Positions 57,299 to 64,000 of a stretch of 64,000 nt of DNA are shown here, piece after piece; position 1 is the first letter of the stretch, and each line of letters begins with the position of its first letter. The stretch spans positions 278,247 through 342,246 of the forward strand of contig NZ_BLLH01000002.1 in assembly GCF_011170065.1 (NCBI RefSeq), in the 5' to 3' direction. Source of the stretch: Pseudolactococcus insecticola (GTDB lineage: Bacteria > Bacillota > Bacilli > Lactobacillales > Streptococcaceae). Below the pieces are notes generated by a model. It had not been told where the DNA came from. It did not search any database and saw nothing but the letters and a program-made list of their open reading frames with translations. The position numbers and the translations under genes were made by a program.

Positions 57299-57327
57299 AG
57301 TTTACCGCTTTGTCAGATCTTTGTCAA
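57299..57327 (-). promoter_or_regulatory. Promoter of the leucine operon
   Basis: Minus-strand TTGACA (57322-57327), 17-nt spacer, TAAACT (57299-57304). The leader to leuA is about 210 nt. Confidence 0.75.
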
Positions 57328-57361
57328 GTAAAAAGATGGCATTTTTTGAAAATTCGGTTAG

Positions 57362-58180
57362 TTATTTGCCTGGGTAAACGTCTTCTGAAAACCATTTTTC
57401 AGAGATTTTTTGGAACTCACCGTCTGCATGGAGGGCTTTGATTGATTTGTTGATATTTGCCACCAATGTCTTATCAGACTTGCGGGCACCAACGGCAAAG
57501 TCTTCTGACGCATAACCTGTTTTGATGATGTTATAGTCATTGATCTCGCCATTTTTCGTCAGATAGTAGTTAGCATAGACATTGTCAATCAAAAGACCGT
57601 TGATACGACCCGCTTTCAAGTCAAGAAGTGCTGAGTTGAAATCCTCGTACTGTGTGGCGTCATTATCTTTGACGATATCTTTTAGAATTTTCGGCTGATT
57701 GGTAAAAGCGTCGTAGCCTGATGAGCCCTGTTGGGCACCGAGGATTTTATCTTTCATGCCTGAAACCGAGTCGATTTTACTTGATTTTTTCGTGACTAAC
57801 ACTTGCTCATTTTTCATGTAAGGGTCGCTGAACAAGACTTTTTTCTCACGTTCTTTCGTCACTGAGTAGCCATTCCAAATCAGGTCTATTGAGCCGTTTT
57901 TGAGCTCAGTTTCTTTCATGTCCCAGTCGATTGGCTGCATTTTGACCTTGATGCCATAGCGTTTGAAGACTGCTTTAGCTAGGTCAATGTCGAAGCCTTC
58001 ATTTTTACCCTTGTCATTTTTAAAGCCCATTGGCACAAATGTATTATCAAAGCCGATAACGACTTCTTTTTTGTCTTTGATGGCAGCCCAGCTGTCCTTG
58101 CTTGATTTATTACCACAAGCGGCTAATGTGATAAATGCTGCAACAACAACCACGAATCCTATTATTTTTTTAAACGTCAT
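57362..58180 (-). CDS. Amino-acid ABC transporter substrate-binding lipoprotein
   Basis: This 272-residue lipoprotein has a signal ending in LAAC and an SBP_bac_3 domain: VVIGFDNTFVPMGF, EGFDIDLAKAVFKRYG, DLIWNGYSVTKERE, FSDPYMKNEQ. It captures an amino acid outside the cell and delivers it to the permease at 58835. The ligand is not clear; polar amino acids or cystine are common in the family. It starts 1 nt after the ATPase gene, which it shares an operon with, and ends next to the leu promoter with no clear terminator. Confidence 0.92.
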   Translation of the reverse strand: MTFKKIIGFVVVVAAFITLAACGNKSSKDSWAAIKDKKEVVIGFDNTFVPMGFKNDKGKNEGFDIDLAKAVFKRYGIKVKMQPIDWDMKETELKNGSIDLIWNGYSVTKEREKKVLFSDPYMKNEQVLVTKKSSKIDSVSGMKDKILGAQQGSSGYDAFTNQPKILKDIVKDNDATQYEDFNSALLDLKAGRINGLLIDNVYANYYLTKNGEINDYNIIKTGYASEDFAVGARKSDKTLVANINKSIKALHADGEFQKISEKWFSEDVYPGK

Positions 58181-58181
58181 C

Positions 58182-58826
58182 TTAATTCTCCTTATTTTCT
58201 TTTGGATTGACTTTGATAATAGTGTCTGCTATCTTTTCTGCAAAAGTCATGTCATGCGTCACGACAATTTGCGTGATACCAAGCGCTTTATTTTCCAAAA
58301 TCAGCTTACCAACCTGATCTCGCAGGGCTGGATCAAGCGCAGATGTCGGCTCATCATAGCCGATGATTTTCGGGTCGATCATCATGGCACGCGCAAGTGC
58401 CACACGCTGTTTCTGACCGCCTGATAAACTATACGGATAGGCATTTTTTTGCTCAATGACTTCCAAGTTTTCAAGTAAGGCCTCAGCTTTTGCAACAGCA
58501 TCTGGTTTTGAAATGCCCATCGTCTTAACAGGTGACAAGGTTAAGTTTTCAAGCACTGTCATATGTGGAAAGAGCTGGAAATCCTGGAAGACAAATCCCA
58601 GTAAATTTCGCGTGATAAGCTCATCTAGGTTGATCGTTTCGTCATCGAAAATGACCTGACCTGAGTCAATCGTTTCAAGCCCCGCAAGCATCCTGAGCAA
58701 GGTCGTTTTCCCGCCGCCTGAGGGACCCGCAATCGCCACGACTTCACCCGCATTGATTGTCAAATCAAAACCATCAAAAATCACACGATCGTCAAATTTT
58801 TTAGAAATATTTTTAAGTTTTAGCAT
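58182..58826 (-). CDS. Amino-acid ABC transporter ATPase
   Basis: This 214-residue ATPase has Walker A GPSGGGKTTLLRM, signature LSGGQKQRVALARA, Walker B IIGYDEPTSALD, and H-loop VVTHDMTFA, like GlnQ-type subunits. It powers the permease of 58835 and is the middle gene of a three-gene operon. AGGAG lies 5-6 nt before the ATG; 8 nt after the permease gene. Confidence 0.95.
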   Translation of the reverse strand: MLKLKNISKKFDDRVIFDGFDLTINAGEVVAIAGPSGGGKTTLLRMLAGLETIDSGQVIFDDETINLDELITRNLLGFVFQDFQLFPHMTVLENLTLSPVKTMGISKPDAVAKAEALLENLEVIEQKNAYPYSLSGGQKQRVALARAMMIDPKIIGYDEPTSALDPALRDQVGKLILENKALGITQIVVTHDMTFAEKIADTIIKVNPKENKEN

Positions 58827-58834
58827 AAAAACTC

Positions 58835-59470
58835 CTACTTGTAATAGTCAAATCGTTGCTCGATTTTTTTCGATAAGACAGTCAGAATCCCAATCAAGAT
58901 CAAATAAATCAGAGCTGCCATCATGATGGGCGCAAGCGATACATCACGGCTCATCGCAATTTTTCCAGCCCGCAGCAGATCGCCAAGCCCGACCACATAG
59001 ATCAAAGACGAGTCTTTGACAAGATTGATGACCTCGTTAAAAACTGACGGCAAAACGATTTTGATAACTTGTGGCAGTTGTACATAGCGGATGGTCTGCC
59101 ATCTGCTGAGTTTCAGCACTTTTGCGGCCTCAAGCTGACCGTTTGGCACGGCCTTGATCCCGCCACGAAAAATTTCTGCAAAATACGCTGCATAATTCAG
59201 CGTGAAAGCAAGGAGCGCAGATGGAAAACGCGGTAAAGTTGGCCCAATCATTGGCAAAGCATAAAAGATGATGATCAGCTGCACAAGAAGCGGTGTGCCA
59301 CGCATGATCCAGACGTAAATGTTCACAAACCAGCTCACAACAGGCACGCGTAGTAAAAATGACAGCAAGATGCCAAGTGGAATCGCAAGCACCAATGTCA
59401 AGGCAAAGACAAGCAAGGTCAGCTTAGTCCCGTCCAATAATTGCGGTAAAATTTCTAATATATAGGACAT
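58835..59470 (-). CDS. Amino-acid ABC transporter permease
   Basis: This 211-residue permease has about five helices and the EAA loop EAAKVLKLSRWQTIRYVQLPQ, typical of the HisM/GlnP family. The first hydrophobic block is LTLLVFALTLVLAIPLG. It forms a homodimer in the membrane and takes its substrate from the lipoprotein of 57362. AGAAG lies 5 nt before the ATG. The leader has a TGA-TATAAT promoter about 55-60 nt upstream and a GATGG/CCATC hairpin. Confidence 0.93.
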   Translation of the reverse strand: MSYILEILPQLLDGTKLTLLVFALTLVLAIPLGILLSFLLRVPVVSWFVNIYVWIMRGTPLLVQLIIIFYALPMIGPTLPRFPSALLAFTLNYAAYFAEIFRGGIKAVPNGQLEAAKVLKLSRWQTIRYVQLPQVIKIVLPSVFNEVINLVKDSSLIYVVGLGDLLRAGKIAMSRDVSLAPIMMAALIYLILIGILTVLSKKIEQRFDYYK

Positions 59471-59601
59471 AACTTCTCCAATTTATAAAATCAGCGATGG
59501 CAAAATAAACCATCATCTTTTCAATTATATCATGTTTTCTGAAAATTGTGACACATATTCTTAACTAAAATCAAGCTTAAAGCAAAAATTTTTATAGAGC
59601 C

Positions 59602-59636
59602 CAAAAAACGCATAACGTTTTCACACGTTACGCGTC
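59602..59636 (-). terminator. Terminator of the surface-protein gene
   Basis: Minus-strand CGCGTAACG-8nt-CGTTATGCG with one G.T pair, then T6. Confidence 0.9.
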
Positions 59637-59644
59637 TTTTTTGA

Positions 59645-62600
59645 TTATTTACCAGTAATTTGGTCAATAACTTGTTCACCTTCACCGTCTTGTTTCTTAC
59701 GGCGTTTGTAGGCTACCAAGAACCCGGCTGAGAGCATTGCTACACCCGCAAGGAGCGTTGCTTTACTGTCACTTTCACCTGTTTTCGGCAAAATTTTCGC
59801 ACTAGGTATTGGTTGAACTGATTTTGCTTTAGCAGTTGTAGACAAAATCGGTGTTACTTTCGCTTTTGCAGTTGTTGGTAGAACAGTTGGGACAACTGAA
59901 TTGCCTTGCGCTGTCGCAATCGCTGCATTAAGCGCCGCAATCGCATCAAGAATTTCTTGTGTCGTTGCTTTTTCACCTTTCGATGACGCAATCAACGCTG
60001 CAAGTTTTTCTTGCGCTGCCTTGACTGCTGGATCTGCCGCAACGTCTGTCGGGATCGTGATCGCATCTGCTGTTCCAATCGCTTCATCACGAGCTGCTTT
60101 AGCTGATTCAGTCGCTTTGACAAGTACGTCTGTCGCTGCGTTGATTGCATCTGCTGTTGCGTTTGGATCATTGAGCAAATCTTGAAGCGCTTTAACCGCA
60201 TCCGCTACAGCTGATTCATTACCAACTGGATGCACGTTGTCAAGTGCCGCTTGAGCTGCTGTTCTTGCAGAATCGTTTGAAGATTCTGCTGAAGCAATTG
60301 CAGCATTCAAAGCAGCAATCGCATCAAGAATTTCTTGCGTCGTTGCTTTTTCATCTTTTGATGCTGCAATCAGGGCTGCAAGTTTGTCTTGCGCCGCTTT
60401 GACTGCTGGATCAGTTACAACGTTAGCTGGAATCTTAGTTGAATTTGCTTTTTCAATTGCAGCGTTACGATCTGACTTAGCAGGCTTAGTTACATCTTGA
60501 AGTGCTTTAATTGCATCTTCAATTTGCGTTGTTGTCGAATTTGGATCATCAAGCAAATCTTGTAACCTCTTAACTGCATCAAATACAGCAGATTCGTTAC
60601 CAACTGGGTGAGTTGCGTTGATTGCTACTTGAGCAGCAGCACGTGCATCTCCAGTTCCTTGCAGGGCAATGATAATTGCATCATTTAGATCATCGATTGC
60701 TTTTTGAATATCAGCAGTAGTTGCGTTTTCATTCTTCGAATCGGCAATTGCTTTATTCAAAGCATCTTTTGCTGCAGAAACGGCTGGATCATCGGCAATT
60801 GAACTTGGAATAGTTGTAATTGCACTGTTACCATCTGAAATTGCATTACCACGATCGATTTTGGCTGCATTAGTCGCATCTTGAAGATTCTTTGTTGCAT
60901 CAGCGATTTGTTCAACTGTTGCATTTGGATCATTCAAAATATCTTCAAGTGCGTCAGCAGCATTCTTAACAGCAGTTTCGTTACCAACTGGATGAACGTT
61001 ATTCAAAGCATCTTGAGCTTTCTTGATTGCAGAATCTTTATCATTTTCAGCAATTGTAATTGCATTTTCAAGATTTGCCAAGGCATCAAGAATATCTTGA
61101 GTAGTTCCCTTGTCATTTGCGGCGTTCTTAATGGCATCATCAAGAGCTTTTTTAGCATTGATTACATCTTGATTGCCAGCAATTGAGCTAGGAATTTCAA
61201 CTACAGCAGCTTGTTTGTTTGCATCGTCACGGATTACTTTTGCATCCGCAGTTGCATCTTCAAGAGCCTTAGTTGCGTTCTCGATTTGTTCAACAGTTGC
61301 GTTTGGATCATTAAGAATGTTCTTAAGATTATCAGCAGCTTTTGAAACAGCGTTTTCCAAACTTACAGGTGCAGTGTTGTTAAGTGCATCTTGAGCAGCC
61401 TTAACCGCATCAGCTAGATCAGTATTTGTCACAACTGGCTTAACAGTATTTTCGGCTGTCTTGATTGCGTTATCAAGATCATCTTGAGCCTTCTTGACGT
61501 CTGTTTCTGTTGCATCAGGGTCATCAATCAATGTTTGAAGATCATCTTTAGCTTTATTAACGTTGTCATCATCTGAAACATTTGCTGGGATTTTGGCAAT
61601 GTCATCTGCCGCTGCAGACTTAGCATCTTCAACTTCTTGCTCTGCTTGTTTAACAGCATCGTCAAGTGCATCTTGAGCAGCCTTGATTTCAGTTTCTGTT
61701 GCATCTGGATCATCAATCAATGCTTGAAGATCATCTTTAGCTTTGTTGACATTGTCATCATCCGAAACGTTTGTTGGGATTTTGTTAATGTCATCTGTTG
61801 CGGCAGACTTAGCATCTTCAACTTCTTTTTCAGCTTGTTTAACAGCATCGTCAAGTGCATCTTGAGCAGCCTTGATTTCAGTTTCTGTTGAATCTGGGTT
61901 ATCAATCACTGCTTGAAGATCATCTTTAGCTTTATTGACATTATCATCATCTGAAACATTTGTTGGGATTTTAGCAATGTCGTCAGTCGCTGCAGACTTA
62001 GCATATTCAACTTCTTTTTCAGCTTGTTTAACAGCATCGTCAAGTTTGTCTTGTGCATCTTTGATTTGTGTTTCAGTTGCATCAGGATCATCAATCAATG
62101 CTTGAAGATCATCTTTAGCTTTATTGACATTGTCATCATCTGAAACGTTAGTTGGGATTTTGGCAATGTCATCTGTTGCTGCAGTTTTTGCATCTGTTAC
62201 TTCTTGTTCTGCTTGTTTAACAGCATCGTCCAAAGCATCTTGAGCTTTCTTGATTTCAGTTTCTGTTGAATCTGGATCATTAATTACTGCTTGAAGATCA
62301 TCTTTAGCTTTGTTGACATTGTCATCATCTGAAACATTTGTTGGGATTTTAGCAATGTCGTCAGTCGCTGCAGACTTAGCATCTTCAACTTCTTTTTCAG
62401 CTTGTTTAACAGCATCGTCAAGTTTGTCTTGTGCATCTTTGATTTGTGTTTCAGTCGCATCAGGATCATCAATCAATGCTTGAAGATCATCTTTAGCTTT
62501 ATTGACATTGTCATCATCAGTTACGTTAGTTGGGATGTTGTTAATGTCATCTGTTGCGGCAATCTTAGCATCTGTTACTTCTTGTTCAGCTTGTTTAACA

Positions 62601-64000
62601 GCATCGTCAAGTGCATCTTGAGCAGCCTTGATTTCAGTTTCTGTTGAATCTGGGTTATCAATCAATGCTTGAAGATCATCTTTAGCTTTATTGACATTGT
62701 CATCATCTGAAACATTTGTTGGGATGTTTTCAATGTCATCAGTAGCGGCAGACTTAGCATCTGTTACTTCTTGTTCAGCTTGAGCTACTGCATCGTCCAA
62801 AGCATCTTGAGCTTTCTTGATTTCAGTTTCTGTTGAATCTGGGTTATCAATCACTGCTTGAAGATCATCTTTAGCTTTATTGACATTATCATCATCTGAA
62901 ACATTTGTTGAGATGCTGCTAATGTCATCTGTTGCTGCAGTTTTCGCATCTTCAACTTCTTTTTCAGCTTGAGCTACTGCATCGTCCAAAGCATCTTGAG
63001 CAGCCTTGATTTCAGTTTCTGTTGCATCAGGATCATTAATTACTGCTTGAAGATCATCTTTAGCTTTGTTGACATTCTCATCATCCGAAACGTTTGTTGG
63101 GATTTTGGCAATATCATCAGTAGCTACAGTCTTCGCATCTTCAACTTCTTTTTCAGCTTGAGCTACTGCATCGTCAAGCGCATCTTGAGCAGCCTTGATT
63201 TCAGTTTCTGTTGCATCAGGATCATCAATCAATGCTTGAAGATCATCTTTAGCTTTGTTGACATTCTCATCATCTGAAACGTTAGTTGGGATTTTAGCAA
63301 TGTCGTCAGTAGCTGCAGACTTAGCATCTTCAACTTCTTGTTCAGCTTGAGCTACTGCATCGTCAAGCGCATCTTGAGCAGCCTTGATTTCAGTTTCTGT
63401 TGCATCAGGATCATCAATTAATGCTTGAAGATCATCTTTAGCTTTATTGACATTGTCATCATCGGATACGTTAGTTGGGATGTTTTCAATGTCATCAGTA
63501 GCAGAAGACTTAGCATCAGTTACTTCTTGCTCTGCTTGTTTAACAGCATCGTCAAGTTTGTCTTTAGCATCGTTGATTTGTGTTTCTGTTGCGTCTGGAT
63601 CATCAATTAATGCTTGAAGATCGTCTTTAGCTTTATTAACGTTGTCATCATCCGAAACGTTTGTTGGGATTTTGTTAATGTCATCAGTTGCGGCAGACTT
63701 AGCATCTTCAACTTCTTGTTCAGCTTGAGCTACTGCATCGTCAAGTGCATCTTGAGCAGCTTTGATTTCAGTTTCCGTTGAATCAGGATCATCAATCAAT
63801 GCTTGAAGATCATCTTTAGCTTTGTTTACATTGTCATCATCTGAAACATTTGTTGGGATTTTGTTAATGTCATCAGTTGCGGCAGACTTAGCATCTTCAA
63901 CTTCTTGTTCAGCTTGTTTAACAGCATCGTCTAATGCATCTTGGGCAGCCTTGATTTCAGTTTCTGTTGCGTCTGGATCATCAATCAATGCTTGAAGATC
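59645..64000 (-). CDS. Giant LPxTG-anchored repeat surface protein (partial, N-terminus off the window)
   Basis: The frame is open to the right edge: 1451 visible codons, with no start or signal peptide in the window. From the edge inward there are a partial and 13 full 63-residue units (type A; 61454 onward), then a short linker, four 126-residue units (type B; 59897-61408), a Thr/Ala/Lys/Pro-rich wall-spanning stretch, and a sorting signal: LPKTG (59777-59791), a hydrophobic helix, then YKRRKK and 15 more residues. Units are helical, Asp/Glu/Ala-rich and nearly free of aromatic residues; they recall DUF1542 or FIVAR-type spacer domains. Sortase A should link it to peptidoglycan. The likely role is adhesion or a stalk; the N-terminal binding region is not visible. 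Confidence 0.93.
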   Translation of the reverse strand, partial: DLQALIDDPDATETEIKAAQDALDDAVKQAEQEVEDAKSAATDDINKIPTNVSDDDNVNKAKDDLQALIDDPDSTETEIKAAQDALDDAVAQAEQEVEDAKSAATDDINKIPTNVSDDDNVNKAKDDLQALIDDPDATETQINDAKDKLDDAVKQAEQEVTDAKSSATDDIENIPTNVSDDDNVNKAKDDLQALIDDPDATETEIKAAQDALDDAVAQAEQEVEDAKSAATDDIAKIPTNVSDDENVNKAKDDLQALIDDPDATETEIKAAQDALDDAVAQAEKEVEDAKTVATDDIAKIPTNVSDDENVNKAKDDLQAVINDPDATETEIKAAQDALDDAVAQAEKEVEDAKTAATDDISSISTNVSDDDNVNKAKDDLQAVIDNPDSTETEIKKAQDALDDAVAQAEQEVTDAKSAATDDIENIPTNVSDDDNVNKAKDDLQALIDNPDSTETEIKAAQDALDDAVKQAEQEVTDAKIAATDDINNIPTNVTDDDNVNKAKDDLQALIDDPDATETQIKDAQDKLDDAVKQAEKEVEDAKSAATDDIAKIPTNVSDDDNVNKAKDDLQAVINDPDSTETEIKKAQDALDDAVKQAEQEVTDAKTAATDDIAKIPTNVSDDDNVNKAKDDLQALIDDPDATETQIKDAQDKLDDAVKQAEKEVEYAKSAATDDIAKIPTNVSDDDNVNKAKDDLQAVIDNPDSTETEIKAAQDALDDAVKQAEKEVEDAKSAATDDINKIPTNVSDDDNVNKAKDDLQALIDDPDATETEIKAAQDALDDAVKQAEQEVEDAKSAAADDIAKIPANVSDDDNVNKAKDDLQTLIDDPDATETDVKKAQDDLDNAIKTAENTVKPVVTNTDLADAVKAAQDALNNTAPVSLENAVSKAADNLKNILNDPNATVEQIENATKALEDATADAKVIRDDANKQAAVVEIPSSIAGNQDVINAKKALDDAIKNAANDKGTTQDILDALANLENAITIAENDKDSAIKKAQDALNNVHPVGNETAVKNAADALEDILNDPNATVEQIADATKNLQDATNAAKIDRGNAISDGNSAITTIPSSIADDPAVSAAKDALNKAIADSKNENATTADIQKAIDDLNDAIIIALQGTGDARAAAQVAINATHPVGNESAVFDAVKRLQDLLDDPNSTTTQIEDAIKALQDVTKPAKSDRNAAIEKANSTKIPANVVTDPAVKAAQDKLAALIAASKDEKATTQEILDAIAALNAAIASAESSNDSARTAAQAALDNVHPVGNESAVADAVKALQDLLNDPNATADAINAATDVLVKATESAKAARDEAIGTADAITIPTDVAADPAVKAAQEKLAALIASSKGEKATTQEILDAIAALNAAIATAQGNSVVPTVLPTTAKAKVTPILSTTAKAKSVQPIPSAKILPKTGESDSKATLLAGVAMLSAGFLVAYKRRKKQDGEGEQVIDQITGK
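59897..61408 (-). repeat. Four 126-residue type B repeats in the surface protein
   Basis: Each unit has two helical halves. The first holds PVxNE and DPNAT, e.g. NVHPVGNESAV; the second holds IPSSIA-like sequence and TTQEILDAIAALN. The last two copies are the most alike and the first is the most diverged (TAPVSLENAV instead of HPVGNE). Confidence 0.85.
61454..63910 (-). repeat. Tandem array of thirteen 189-bp repeats (type A) in the surface protein
   Basis: Exactly 63 codons each, in frame. The core VNKAKDDLQ is invariant and IPTNVSDDDN nearly so. Changes are confined to few places: EQEV/EKEV, SAATDDI followed by NK/EN/AK/SS, DPDAT/NPDST, and EIKAAQDAL/QIKDAQDKL. The partial unit at the edge shows that the array continues beyond the window. 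Confidence 0.95.

Noticed and set aside
61454..63910. The regular tandem array as a possible CRISPR
   Set aside because: Units are 189 bp, have no spacers between short repeats, and encode a continuous protein frame.
61528..64000. Many open frames on both strands in the repeat array of the surface protein
   Set aside because: They recur with the 189-bp period, lack ribosome sites, and follow from the low-complexity codon use of the real frame.

Overview
The window looks like chromosome of a low-GC Gram-positive coccus of the Streptococcaceae, most likely Lactococcus or the Pseudolactococcus group. Supporting signs are CcpA-type cre sites, a CtsR-controlled clpE, CopY-type copper control, an LPxTG-anchored surface protein, a lone MsmK/MalK-type ATPase, and a leuA-leuB-DUF1294-leuC-leuD operon behind an attenuator. 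This is inference from gene content; no rRNA or tRNA gene was recognised. Nearly all genes lie on the minus strand, so the window probably sits in one replichore with leading-strand bias.

Layout. 1-4656: a minus-strand surface-glycan operon (GT-B transferase, two paralogous GT8-like transferases, an alpha/beta-hydrolase protein), cut by the left edge. 4765-7025: a DHA2 drug exporter with a DUF4811 partner. 7217-12875: gyrB, an unusual HAD protein, a DMT transporter, an ABC-F relic, an orphan cellobiose-type PTS IIB and rodA. 12956-15903: the copY-copZ-copA copper operon. 15920-20722: thiN, an NDH-2 fused to a DoxX-like domain, a CPBP protease and a ring-cleaving dioxygenase. 20773-22040: a Fic gene with repeated operators, bracketed by two copies of a palindromic repeat. 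22108-31246: recQ, two small genes, leuS, a PucR-type regulator, prs, ftsY and a Cof-type HAD. 31313-40502: smc, rnc, an anchored GH43 protein, DUF1622, metG, exoA and an ArsC/Spx-like gene. 40499-43813: serA, serC and an orphan amino-acid binding lipoprotein. 43919-52074: uvrB, def, clpE, an msmK-like gene and a DEAD-box helicase. 52186-57327: the leucine operon with its leader. 57362-59470: an amino-acid ABC transporter. 59645-64000: the C-terminal part of a giant repetitive LPxTG protein that runs off the right edge.

Most genes are housekeeping: DNA topology and repair (gyrB, recQ, uvrB, exoA, smc), translation (leuS, metG, def, rnc), amino-acid synthesis (leu, ser), envelope (rodA) and stress (clpE, cop). 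The accessory parts are the glycan operon, the Fic module, the ABC-F relic and the giant surface protein.

The most unusual signal is promoter architecture. At least eight genes (the DMT transporter, rodA, thiN, recQ, the Cof HAD, rnc, exoA, uvrB) have a TATAAT or TAAAAT box ending only 6-7 nt before the ATG and no Shine-Dalgarno sequence, which predicts leaderless mRNAs. Seven of the eight carry the TGn extension. In several, the -10 follows directly on the T-tract of the preceding gene's terminator. Other regulatory finds are a Fic promoter with three copies of a CGGAATA motif, a leucine attenuator with two overlapping leader peptides, and a perfect inverted repeat at the predicted serC start site.
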